NCBI GenBank assembly: GCA_011051925.1
Contig: DRKE01000395.1
Location: 1 to 9,252 of the forward strand
DNA from: Deltaproteobacteria bacterium
GTDB taxonomy: Bacteria; Myxococcota_A; UBA9160; UBA4427
Direction of reading: 5' to 3'
DNA length: 9,252 bases
Part shown: positions 1 to 7,038 of the stretch, one piece after another
Layout of the letters: each line of letters starts with the position of its first letter
How positions within the stretch are numbered: the first letter of the stretch is position 1
Program-made: the position numbers and the translations under genes
Notes under the pieces: model-generated
The model's database searches: none
Seen by the model: only the letters and a program-made list of their open reading frames with translations
What the model was told of the DNA's origin: nothing

Positions 1-822
1 CCGCGTCTTCAGGCGTTCGGCCACGGCCGCCGCATCGGCGGCCGTCGGTCGCCGCGCGCCTTCCCCCTGGACCCGCAGGCGGTAGACCCCCAGACTCGAA
101 GGTCCGGCAACGATCGAGACCCCGACCGATCGAAGCGCCTCGGAAATCTCGTGCGCCGTCGCGCCATCACGGAAGACGACGTCCAATGCGGGACCCGCAT
201 CCGGCGCGAGGGCGGGCTCGGCCTCGACGGTCGCGGCGTGGTAGACCCCTTCCGGCCCCGCATCGATCCGACCCGAAGCGGTCTCGAACCCCGGACCGAA
301 GGAAGTGAAGAGCGCCCCGCCGAGCCCCCCGACGAACAGAAGAGCCAGGGCAGCCGCTGCCATCCATGCCGTCCGGAGAATGCGGGGGCCTTCGACGGGC
401 GCATGCAGCCCCGGGACATCCGTGTGGTCGGACGATCCGTCGAGCAGGCCATCGAACGAATCGTCCAGGATGAAGCGTTCGAGGCGTTCGAGTTCCGCAT
501 CCGTATGCCGCGAGTGATCACCGCGAACGATGGGGATCACGGAAGACCCCTCGTCTCCGCCTTCCTCTTCCCCCTCCTCCTCTTCGACGACCGCGTCGAT
601 CCGTGCCGTGATCTCCCGGAAGAGTCGATCGGGATCGGGAAGATCGTGATCGATCTCGAAAGGCGCTCCTGAGATGATCTCGAGCTCGGCACGGCAGTCG
701 GCACATTCCGCGGCATGCGCTTCGACCGCGCCCCGCTGGCGCGCGCTCAGAGCGTCGTCCGCATACCAGGCGATCCAGCCCAGGACATTCTCGGGACAGC
801 GGGCATTTCTCGGTCTCGTCAT
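1..822 (-). CDS. Membrane-anchored HC2 zinc-finger anti-sigma factor (3' end outside window)
   Basis: This gene probably binds and silences the ECF sigma factor encoded just upstream until an envelope signal releases it. Its 274 visible codons have no stop, so the end lies beyond the left edge. Residues C9, H36, C40 and C43 form the zinc-binding HxxxCxxC motif of the HC2/ZAS anti-sigma family. After it comes an acidic linker (about 80-92, nearly all Glu and Gly) and a single hydrophobic segment (about 153-173, rich in Ala, Leu and Gly). The part after the membrane segment, about 178-274, should be periplasmic. It includes a segment (about 213-252, ending in GVYRLRV) like the C-terminal domain of many HC2 proteins, so probably only a few residues are missing. 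The ATG overlaps the sigma stop codon as ATGA, which implies translational coupling. Nothing visible indicates which signal is sensed. Confidence 0.88.
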   Translation of the reverse strand, partial: MTRPRNARCPENVLGWIAWYADDALSARQRGAVEAHAAECADCRAELEIISGAPFEIDHDLPDPDRLFREITARIDAVVEEEEGEEEGGDEGSSVIPIVRGDHSRHTDAELERLERFILDDSFDGLLDGSSDHTDVPGLHAPVEGPRILRTAWMAAAALALLFVGGLGGALFTSFGPGFETASGRIDAGPEGVYHAATVEAEPALAPDAGPALDVVFRDGATAHEISEALRSVGVSIVAGPSSLGVYRLRVQGEGARRPTAADAAAVAERLKTR

Positions 823-1409
823 CCGCCTGCTCCTTCCGCCGCTCCAAAGATACGCCGCAGCGTACGACGCGCCCGGGAAACCCGCGTCTTCACCGTCCCG
901 ACCGAGACCCCCTGCCGGCGTGCAACCTCCTCCAGATCGACCCCCTCGAGGACCACCAGTTCGAGGGCTTCGCATTGGTCGCGAGGCAGACGCTTCATCA
1001 TCTCCCCGACACGCCTCAGGTCCTGCCGGGCTTCCAGATTCGTTCCCGACTCATGGGGTTCCGGGACCCGGGAAATCCTCTCGTCCTTGGTCGAAACCAC
1101 CCGTGCTCGCTTGAAACGACGACGCTGGCGATGGGCCTCGAGACTCTTGAAATGCGCGATCCCGAAGATCCAGGACGAGATCCTCGATTCGCCCCGGAAA
1201 CGTCCCGCGTGGACCCAGATCTCGACGAAGACGTCGCTCGAGACCTCGCGGGCCAGCTCCCGATCCTGCAACCTACGAAGAACAAAGCCGAATACCCTCG
1301 AATGGTAACGGTCGAAAAGCTTCCGGAAGGCATCGCGATCGCGATCCCGAGCGACCGCCCGAAGCAGCTCCGCATCCGCTGCCTCCCACGACGAGGCGTT
1401 CTCGTTCAT
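819..1409 (-). CDS. ECF-type RNA polymerase sigma factor (sigma-70 family)
   Basis: This gene encodes an alternative sigma factor that directs RNA polymerase to a small regulon. At 196 residues it has the usual ECF length. Region 2 spans about 13-98, with the core-binding stretch around DAFRKLFDRYHSRVFGFVLR and the region 2.3-2.4 part RGESRISSWIFGIAHF at 72-87. Region 4 spans about 131-188 and holds the helix-turn-helix GVSVGTVKTRVSRARRTL. A charged linker of about 30 residues separates the two regions. No region 1 or region 3 is present. The ATG at 1409 has only a weak upstream GACGGG as ribosome binding site, but region 2 begins about a dozen residues in, so the start fits. It overlaps the anti-sigma gene by four bases. 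I cannot assign an ECF group by eye, and I saw no clear GGAAC-type autoregulatory -35 box upstream. Confidence 0.93.
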   Translation of the reverse strand: MNENASSWEAADAELLRAVARDRDRDAFRKLFDRYHSRVFGFVLRRLQDRELAREVSSDVFVEIWVHAGRFRGESRISSWIFGIAHFKSLEAHRQRRRFKRARVVSTKDERISRVPEPHESGTNLEARQDLRRVGEMMKRLPRDQCEALELVVLEGVDLEEVARRQGVSVGTVKTRVSRARRTLRRIFGAAEGAGG

Positions 1410-1506
1410 CCCGTCGGACCCGGTGGAGGATCACGGTCGTCGATCGGGTGCCCGGAACCAGCCGGCGCTTCCGGTCCGACCCGTGTTCTCCGGGAAATCC
1501 CCAACG

Positions 1507-1527
1507 CCGGGGGCAATCTCCCCCCGG
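1507..1527 (-). other. GC-rich hairpin upstream of the sigma gene
   Basis: A perfect 7-bp inverted repeat (CCGGGGG / CCCCCGG) with a 7-base loop lies between the small exported protein gene and the sigma start. On the minus-strand transcript it would fold into a very stable stem. No U-tract follows, so it is not a standard intrinsic terminator. It could still attenuate transcription entering the sigma gene, or it may be chance in GC-rich DNA. It also lies inside the alternative reading frame discussed for the upstream gene. Confidence 0.35.
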
Positions 1528-1621
1528 GCCGGCCGTTGCGTATCCAGGGGAAGATCCGTTGCGTCATGTCGGAAGCCCTTGCTGGAATCGGGGTCGGCAA
1601 CGACCGGAAGCGGGAGGGCGA

Positions 1622-2011
1622 TCAGGGACGCCGGCCCGGCCGGACAGGCGGATTCACATCCGATCGCGACACCGAAACCAGACCACAGCCCGTTCCCGGC
1701 TGATCGCAAGGCCCCGGCCGGACGAGGACAGCGGATGCCGGGGGAGCCGGTCGTGCGGCCTTCGCGGGCTGGGCGGCCACGTCGACGGGACTGAAAAGCG
1801 ACGTGACCGGGCCCACGACGGAAAATTCCGACAGGTCGGCACCCGCAGCGGCGACCCGGCGTTCCGCACAGGGGCCCGGTGGCGCCAATGCCCCGCGCTT
1901 CCCATCCGCATTCGCCACTCCGGGTGCGAACGCGACGAACGTGATGGATATCCCGATCGCGATCGACAGCGGGAGCAGCCCGGGATTCCCGTTTCGGATC
2001 CGAATCGCCAT
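1622..2011 (-). CDS. Small exported protein of unknown function (possibly frameshifted)
   Basis: I do not recognise this 129-residue protein. The N-terminus looks like a Sec signal peptide: basic residues (MAIRIRNG), a hydrophobic run (LLPLSIAIGISITFVAFAPG), and a likely signal peptidase site at VANA/DG near residue 36. The mature part is rich in Ala and Pro, has three cysteines (about C48, C102, C108) and shows no known domain. The ATG at 2011 is preceded by TTAGGA at a good distance. The gene lies 51 bp after the TPR/barrel gene and upstream of the sigma gene, so it may belong to the same envelope module. The sequence turns arginine- and proline-rich near its end, while a neighbouring frame becomes more protein-like and stays open to 1431. 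The C-terminus may therefore be wrong, or the gene may be frameshifted. Existence of the gene is moderately likely. Confidence 0.5.
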   Translation of the reverse strand: MAIRIRNGNPGLLPLSIAIGISITFVAFAPGVANADGKRGALAPPGPCAERRVAAAGADLSEFSVVGPVTSLFSPVDVAAQPAKAARPAPPASAVLVRPGPCDQPGTGCGLVSVSRSDVNPPVRPGRRP

Positions 2012-2062
2012 GGCACCATCCTAACATCCCGCCGCCGGTCTGTCCGCCGGGACGACCCCGGA

Positions 2063-3823
2063 TCAGCCCCCGAGCCCGATTCGCACCGAGATTCCGAAGA
2101 GGTCCCGCGTGTAGTCGAAGACATCCGCCGTCGACCGGTTTCGCGTCCGGCTCCAACGGGTTGAGACCAGGACGTGCTCGGCGAATGCGCGTTCGAGACG
2201 GATCCGGATTCCCGTCTCGTGCTCGCGACGATTCCGGGAATCCAGCGGATATTGCTGGCCGATCACGACGTCCGAAGGGTCGGGAAAGACCGTGGGATGG
2301 TCATGGGGAACGTATGCATAGTGCCCCGCGACACGGAGGATCAGCGCCATCGGCAATTCGATGCCCGCACCGATCTCGACTTGGTGGCGCTGATGGTCGT
2401 ATTCCCGTCCCTCGCTCCAGTAGCGGCTGTAACGATACCCCCCTTCGATCCAGGGCCGCTTGAACCAGCCATTCTCGAAGGGCAGGGGCTCGTGATGGAT
2501 CACCCCGACGCGAAGACCCGTTCCGTCGCGATCGGTCTCGTCGACTTCATCGACGCCGAAGGGACTGCAGGGGCGCGTGGGATCGGCACAGGGATCCCCT
2601 GTCCCTCCTCCGGGCGGACCATCGGGAACGGGGCGGCGGTCATAGCGATAGTCGTCGACCCCGACCGCGACCGAGAAAACGGTATTCCCGCCCGAGGACC
2701 ATGGTTCGAAGAGGGAGAGACTGACGAGATGGCTCAGGACGAAGGGATCGGAATCGATCCAGGCGGCATCGAAGTCGTATTGGGCACGCAACGTCGCGGT
2801 TCCGAGCGCCCGATCCAGCCACAGGCTTCCCCCCGGCGCGTGCGTATCGAAGCGCTCGAGCTCGTTGTTCTCCGTACCGCCATACCGGAGGGTGAGCCCG
2901 CCACTCCAATCGCGCTGGTCGAGAAGAAGCGCGCCCACATCCAGGTACCAGTATCCCCGTTCGTCACTCTGTCCCGACACTTCCTCGGGTCGTCCCACGC
3001 CCCGCCCTCGCAGGAGCGCATTGTCGTCATGCTCGAAGCCCAGCTCGAGGGATGCCCAGGTCGGAATCCCGGAATCCTCGCGCATGGCGGCCAGAGCGCG
3101 ATCCGCCTGCCTCGCCCATTCCGAGTCCGGGAACTGGCGTTTCACCCGCTCGAAGGCCGCCTTCGCCCGCTCCTGGTCGCCAGCCCGGGCGAGTGCCTTT
3201 CCGAGATGGAAAGACGCCACCGGTTCGACGGAGCGATCGCTCAATCGGGATGCGGCGTCGAGACTCCGGATGGCCGAATCATCGTCGCCCGACTCGATCG
3301 CCAGCAGACCCGAATAGAGAAGGAATTCCGGCCGATCGGATGACGTCGTCCGGGCTCTCGATAACGCCTCCGCGGCAGCGTCATGGTTTCCGAGGTGGAA
3401 ATGGGCCATCGCGAGATGGAGGTCGACCCCCGGCGCGTCAGGGTCGAGTCGCCGGGCCGTCTCCAGCGCCCGGGCCGCCTCCCGGAATCGTTGAAGGCGC
3501 AGCGCGCATTCTCCGATCCTTCGGGCCACCAGGGGATCGGTCTCGGGCAACCCGTCCAGGGCCGACAACGCCTCCAACGCGACTTCACAGCGGCCCTCGC
3601 GGGCCAGCGCGATCGCCACGTCGCGATCCGAGGCCGTGACCGGGTTGGCCACCATGCCGACCAGCAGGCAGAGCAGGATCGCTTCGATGACCGTCGCGAG
3701 CGAGACAGACCGATTGCAGGACAAGGGGCGCGAGATCCTTCCCGACTCCGGGGCTCCCGGAGCCGATCTCCCGGAGAGGGTGGAAGCGTACCGCGAAGCC
3801 CAGAATCGCGCCTCGACCGCCAT
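2063..3823 (-). CDS. TPR-domain outer-membrane beta-barrel protein (Slam/DUF560-like)
   Basis: Numbering here starts from the GTG at 3832. A hydrophobic signal segment lies at about 46-65, with cleavage probably at VTA/SD (68). TPR-like helical repeats fill 71-250, for example the repeat around AARALETARRLDPDAP. A barrel domain follows from about 258 to 589, opening with LELGFEHDDNALL and showing alternating strands. Its end (RNRSTADVFDYTRDLFGISV) resembles DUF560 barrels. Slam proteins with this layout help move lipoproteins to the cell surface; other TPR-barrels export polysaccharide, so the substrate is unknown. A long loop at about 398-438 carries a C415/C422 pair that may form a disulfide. 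The final residues are GLGG rather than the usual aromatic, which is atypical. The start is uncertain: GTG 3832 and ATG 3823 (used here) lack a good ribosome site and give an unusually long basic leader. TTG 3724 gives a normal signal peptide and has GGAAGGA about 11 bases upstream. Confidence 0.85.
   Translation of the reverse strand: MAVEARFWASRYASTLSGRSAPGAPESGRISRPLSCNRSVSLATVIEAILLCLLVGMVANPVTASDRDVAIALAREGRCEVALEALSALDGLPETDPLVARRIGECALRLQRFREAARALETARRLDPDAPGVDLHLAMAHFHLGNHDAAAEALSRARTTSSDRPEFLLYSGLLAIESGDDDSAIRSLDAASRLSDRSVEPVASFHLGKALARAGDQERAKAAFERVKRQFPDSEWARQADRALAAMREDSGIPTWASLELGFEHDDNALLRGRGVGRPEEVSGQSDERGYWYLDVGALLLDQRDWSGGLTLRYGGTENNELERFDTHAPGGSLWLDRALGTATLRAQYDFDAAWIDSDPFVLSHLVSLSLFEPWSSGGNTVFSVAVGVDDYRYDRRPVPDGPPGGGTGDPCADPTRPCSPFGVDEVDETDRDGTGLRVGVIHHEPLPFENGWFKRPWIEGGYRYSRYWSEGREYDHQRHQVEIGAGIELPMALILRVAGHYAYVPHDHPTVFPDPSDVVIGQQYPLDSRNRREHETGIRIRLERAFAEHVLVSTRWSRTRNRSTADVFDYTRDLFGISVRIGLGG
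3746..3776. repeat. Short repeated dyads upstream of the TPR/barrel signal peptide
   Basis: CTCCCGGAG, itself a 4+1+4 palindrome, occurs at 3754-3762 and again at 3768-3776, with starts 14 bp apart. A related CTCCGGGG sits at 3746-3753. If translation of the barrel gene begins at TTG 3724, these copies lie in the divergent promoter region and could be a repressor or activator site. If it begins at 3823 or 3832, they are coding. Confidence 0.35.
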
Positions 3824-3887
3824 GCCGGACACGACGACACGCCGCCGGAAACAGGACGGCTCTGCGCTCCGACGCGGTCTTCTGGGC

Positions 3888-3893
3888 TAGAAT
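3888..3893 (+). promoter_or_regulatory. Candidate -10 box for the kinase gene
   Basis: TAGAAT matches the -10 consensus TATAAT at five of six positions. It lies about 50 bases before the kinase ATG in an otherwise GC-rich region. No convincing -35 hexamer is visible 16-19 bases upstream, so this is a tentative promoter. Confidence 0.35.
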
Positions 3894-3930
3894 CGCCGCA
3901 GACATGTCGCCGCCGGCATGTGGCCACGAC

Positions 3931-3935
3931 AGGAG
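3931..3935 (+). promoter_or_regulatory. Shine-Dalgarno site fixing the kinase start
   Basis: AGGAG stands nine bases before the ATG at 3945. It favours that start over the in-frame ATG at 3918, which has no such site and would add only nine residues lying outside the kinase fold. Confidence 0.7.
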
Positions 3936-3944
3936 CCATCACCG

Positions 3945-4937
3945 ATGTCCCGGCTCTTTCCCCACCCCAAGGACAGCTACCCCCCCGTCTACCTGAAGGA
4001 CACGGATCTCGATCTGCCCGAGCACGTGATGAACACGGGCCTTCGTTATTCGCATTTCAAGACCATCGCCCGGGGCGGAAAATGCCTGATCCAATCCTGC
4101 CGGGACTATCACCTCAGTCGGACCGTCGCCTACAAGAGCCTGCTGAAGGAGATCGCCGACGATCCCTTCGAGCAGAAACGCTTTCTTCGCGAAGCACGCG
4201 TCACGGCAATGCTCCAGCACCCGAATACGATCCCGATCTATGAGCTCTCCCGGGACAGCCGGCGCCACTACTACTTCACGATGAAGCTCGTCGAAGGCTA
4301 TACGCTCCGGGAGGTCCTCGACACGTCGGGCGAAGAGGGCACGCTCCCGGTCGACGGCTATGGATTCCACCGCATGGTGACGATCCTGATCCAGGTGGCC
4401 AACGCGCTCGACTATGCCCACAGCCACCGTGTGATCCATCGGGACGTCAAGCCCGCGAACATCCTGATGGGCCCCTTCGGTGAAGTCCTGCTGCTCGATT
4501 GGGGTCTGGCCAAGGTCTGGGACGAGTCGCCCGAAGACGTGCCCGAGATGCCGCTTCTCGCCGATGCCGACCCGAGCCTCACCTCCCAGGGCAAGCTCCA
4601 GGGGACGGCGCTCTACATGTCGCCGGAACAGATCGACGAGTCCGTCGACATCGACCATCGGGCCGACATCTACAGTCTCGGCGTCGTTCTCTACGAGATC
4701 CTTTCCGGCCAGCACATGATCTCGGGCGACAAGGTCCATGAGGTCCTGGAAAAGGCGAGGAACGTCACGCCGCCCCGCCCCTCCGAGATCGCCGTCGACC
4801 GCGACATCCCCCGGCAGCTCGAAGACATCTGCATGCGGTGTATCGCGAAGAATCCGGACGAACGGATCCAGACGGCAAGGGAACTCGTCGCGGCTCTCCG
4901 GAACTGGCGCCTCCGTTGGGCCGCCCAGACCCGCTGA
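3945..4937 (+). CDS. Hanks-type Ser/Thr protein kinase, stand-alone cytosolic
   Basis: This gene encodes a 330-residue eukaryote-like kinase that should phosphorylate Ser/Thr on unknown targets. The core residues are all visible: ATP-binding K64 in VAYKSL, helix-C E83, the catalytic loop HRDVKPAN at 165-172 with D167, K169 and N172, and metal-binding D185 as DWG rather than DFG. SPE at 226-228 replaces APE, and D241 stands in DIYSLGVVLYE. DWG and the preceding FGEVLLLDWGLAKV are common in one group of bacterial kinases. The nucleotide loop is odd: IARGGKCLIQSC lacks the third Gly of GxGxxG, and bulky residues take its place. No transmembrane, PASTA, WD40 or TPR segment follows; the protein ends 30 residues after the fold. 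An N-terminal extension of about 35 residues precedes it. The gene is divergent from the TPR/barrel gene and converges on the dehydrogenase with a 35-bp gap that shows no terminator. Confidence 0.93.
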   Translation: MSRLFPHPKDSYPPVYLKDTDLDLPEHVMNTGLRYSHFKTIARGGKCLIQSCRDYHLSRTVAYKSLLKEIADDPFEQKRFLREARVTAMLQHPNTIPIYELSRDSRRHYYFTMKLVEGYTLREVLDTSGEEGTLPVDGYGFHRMVTILIQVANALDYAHSHRVIHRDVKPANILMGPFGEVLLLDWGLAKVWDESPEDVPEMPLLADADPSLTSQGKLQGTALYMSPEQIDESVDIDHRADIYSLGVVLYEILSGQHMISGDKVHEVLEKARNVTPPRPSEIAVDRDIPRQLEDICMRCIAKNPDERIQTARELVAALRNWRLRWAAQTR

Positions 4938-4972
4938 TCGGCGACGCGAGGAATCGAGGGAAGGAGATCGGA

Positions 4973-5719
4973 TCAGGCGATCGAGAGCCCGCCATCCACA
5001 CAGAGCGTCTGTCCCGTGATGAAACGCGCTGCCGGACTGGCGAGAAAGAGGTAGGCCGGCGCGACGTCCTCCGGCAGGCCCCAACGTTTCATCGGCGTCC
5101 GTTCGATCTCCGGATCGGCCATCGGCGTGTCGATCATGACCGCCGTCATCGCGCTCTGGATCAATCCCGGTGCGACGGCGTTCACCCGGACGTTGTCGCG
5201 GGCCCAGGCCGCCCCCATGTTCTTCGTCATCTGCACGATCGCGGCCTTGGCCGCCCCGTAGCCCGGAACGATCGGAACCGCGCGGTAGGCCGACATGCTC
5301 GCCATGTTGAGGACGCTGCCGCCGCCCTCGATCGGACTCCTGGCGATCCGTTCCTTGAATGACACGGCCAGGCGGAAGGACGCGAAAAGAGCCAGCCGGA
5401 CCGCTCGCTCGAAGGTCTCGGGTCGCCACTCGTCGTCGGCGACCAGCGACGCACCCGCGTTGTTCACGAGGATGTCCATCTCCGAGAAAGAACCGGCCAG
5501 GGCGTCGAGGCTCGAATCATCGGTCATCTCCGCCTGCCGGTATTCGAAGTCCGAGAGATCGACGTCATAGTCCGAGGCCTTCGACCGTCGGCCGGTGATC
5601 GCGACCCTCGCGTTGCTCGAGGCGAAAGCACGCGCGATCGCCAGACCGATTCCGCTCGATCCACCCGTGACCAGGACCTGCGCACCGTCAAAGTCGAAAG
5701 CGGCCCTGGCTCGTTTCAT
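4973..5719 (-). CDS. Short-chain dehydrogenase/reductase (classical SDR)
   Basis: This is a 248-residue NAD(P)-dependent oxidoreductase of the classical SDR type; the substrate is unknown. The Rossmann cofactor motif TGGSSGIG lies at 18-25 and NNAG at 86-89. Catalytic S141 and YGAAK (Y154, K158) have the usual 13-residue Ser-Tyr spacing. The C-terminal ITGQTLCVDGG at 234-244 is the typical FabG-like end. The basic pair after strand 2 (ITGRR, 41-45) favours NADP(H). The position that usually holds the catalytic Asn of the tetrad (VNL in relatives) appears to be Arg here (VRL, 107-109). The ATG overlaps the upstream hydrolase stop as ATGA and follows a strong GGGAGGGG, so the two genes are probably co-translated. 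Upstream in-frame codons lie within the hydrolase gene and do not read as protein. Confidence 0.93.
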   Translation of the reverse strand: MKRARAAFDFDGAQVLVTGGSSGIGLAIARAFASSNARVAITGRRSKASDYDVDLSDFEYRQAEMTDDSSLDALAGSFSEMDILVNNAGASLVADDEWRPETFERAVRLALFASFRLAVSFKERIARSPIEGGGSVLNMASMSAYRAVPIVPGYGAAKAAIVQMTKNMGAAWARDNVRVNAVAPGLIQSAMTAVMIDTPMADPEIERTPMKRWGLPEDVAPAYLFLASPAARFITGQTLCVDGGLSIA

Positions 5720-6990
5720 TCGCCCCTCCCTGGCTCCGCCTGATCGCTTCGGCGCGCCTCGAGCCGCTCGACCTGATCGCGCAGCCAGGCCGTGAGCCAG
5801 AAGTTCGTGCTCCTGGACTCGAGGAAACGATGGATCCCGATCGCGAGATCGACGGCGGCAGGCACCGGCTCGGGACGGGAGAGCAGGATGTCGAGCAGAT
5901 GGAGCGCCGCCTCGGGCTCTCCGGCCTCGAATCGCGCGCGCGCACGTTCGACGATGGCGTCGCTTCCCCCTGCGAGATCGATGAGGTCTCCATGGATCTC
6001 GCGCTGGGGGACGGAATAGAGTTCGGTCGTCGATTCGTGATGGAACCAGCCGGCGTAGTTCTCCCAGATCGCCTGCACGCCCCACGAAACCTTGCCGTAG
6101 CCCTCGCCGACTTCGAGACCGGGTGGCAACCGGATCTCGTCGAGCAGCGTATGCAGATCCTTCCCGGCATTCATGCCCGCGACCGTCTCGTCATGGACGT
6201 AGAGGATCGCGTCACGAAGCCGCGCGAGCTCCTCCTGGATCACGCCCGCACCCTCGACGGGCTGATGATGACCGACGAGCAGGAGCTCGGGATCGAGATC
6301 CATCACCGTCTGGACCGCCTTGGCCACGGTGAGCGCGTCGCGATAGCGATCGCCGCGAATCGTCACCAGATTCGGGAAATGCCCGAAGAGACAGCCGAAG
6401 AGGTTTCCGGGGAAACAGATCCGGTGTTCGGGCAGCCAGACGACCAGCGAGTCGTTCGTCTCGGCCCCCGGGACACCGATCAATTCGACCCGCAGGCCAC
6501 CGAGTCCGAATTCGTACCGATCCTCGAACGTGATGTCCGGGATCGGTACGGCCTGCGCCGGGAGTTCCCCGAAATCCTTTCGTGCCCGCTCGACGGCATC
6601 CCCGATCTTCTTCCTGAACGCGAAGGCCGAACGTGCGCCACGAAAGCGCGCGAGTCGCTTGTCGTAGGCCTGATGTTCCGCGTTTCCCGCGTGCGCGATG
6701 ACCTGCGTTCCCGGTTCCCGGAAATGATCGACGCCGCCGACGTGGTCGACATGGCCTTGCGTCAGGATGATGTAGCGGGTGGGTGCTGTCGTGATCGCGT
6801 CGTAGTTGGCCTTGTGATAGGGCGCCTCGTGAAAATGACCCGTATTGATGACGATGCGGCCCTCCTCCGTCGTGATCAGGAAGCTGTTCGAGAAACCCTC
6901 CGAGAGGTGGATGAAGTCGTTGATCCGCTGACTTCCGAATGTCGCCACGTAGGGCTCGCCGGGCCGGGTCTTCCAAAGGGGTTCCCGCAT
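5716..6990 (-). CDS. Alkyl-sulfatase-like metallo-beta-lactamase-fold hydrolase with altered metal ligands
   Basis: This 424-residue protein combines an MBL fold (about 1-245) with an alkyl sulfatase dimerisation region (about 285-415, marked by YGKVSWGVQAIWENYAGWF). It lacks the C-terminal SCP2-like domain of full-length alkyl sulfatases such as SdsA1, which are roughly 650 residues. The metal motif, normally THxHxDHxGG, reads TQGHVDHVGG at 77-86, so the first His is Gln78 while H80, D82 and H83 remain. Glu177 matches one sulfatase metal ligand. The second expected Glu, 19 residues later, is Asn196. HHQP at 241-244 supplies the last His. Enzymatic hydrolysis, perhaps of a sulfate ester or another ester, is plausible but not certain. 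No signal peptide is seen. ATG 6990 is chosen over TTG 6999 because AGGAG lies ten bases before it. The gene follows the PLP enzyme by 48 bp and overlaps the SDR gene. Confidence 0.85.
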   Translation of the reverse strand: MREPLWKTRPGEPYVATFGSQRINDFIHLSEGFSNSFLITTEEGRIVINTGHFHEAPYHKANYDAITTAPTRYIILTQGHVDHVGGVDHFREPGTQVIAHAGNAEHQAYDKRLARFRGARSAFAFRKKIGDAVERARKDFGELPAQAVPIPDITFEDRYEFGLGGLRVELIGVPGAETNDSLVVWLPEHRICFPGNLFGCLFGHFPNLVTIRGDRYRDALTVAKAVQTVMDLDPELLLVGHHQPVEGAGVIQEELARLRDAILYVHDETVAGMNAGKDLHTLLDEIRLPPGLEVGEGYGKVSWGVQAIWENYAGWFHHESTTELYSVPQREIHGDLIDLAGGSDAIVERARARFEAGEPEAALHLLDILLSRPEPVPAAVDLAIGIHRFLESRSTNFWLTAWLRDQVERLEARRSDQAEPGRGE

Positions 6991-7000
6991 GTTCTCCAAT

Positions 7001-7005
7001 CTCCT
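7001..7005 (-). promoter_or_regulatory. Shine-Dalgarno site fixing the hydrolase start
   Basis: On the minus strand AGGAG is followed ten bases later by ATG 6990. A nearer GGAG (6994-6997) also precedes it. The alternative TTG at 6999 would abut the first site, so the ATG is the better start. Confidence 0.55.
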
Positions 7006-7038
7006 CGATCGCCTCGTCGTTCGCCCTGCCCGCCCCGA

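Noticed and set aside
2174..3343. A 389-codon plus-strand frame inside the TPR/barrel gene
   Set aside because: The minus-strand TPR repeats and barrel pattern explain the region. The antisense translation matches nothing and is a shadow.
4938..4972. Bidirectional terminator between the convergent kinase and SDR genes
   Set aside because: The 35-bp gap has no inverted repeat of useful length and no T-run on either strand.
3939..5429. A 496-codon open frame antisense to the kinase gene
   Set aside because: It mirrors the kinase codons; no domain is visible, and composition is skewed to Arg, Asp and His. The kinase is unmistakable.
5720..6085. N-terminal extension of the SDR gene upstream of ATG 5719
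   Set aside because: The frame is open, but the extra residues are Arg-rich shadow of the hydrolase gene. The strong GGGAGGGG and ATGA coupling set the start at 5719.
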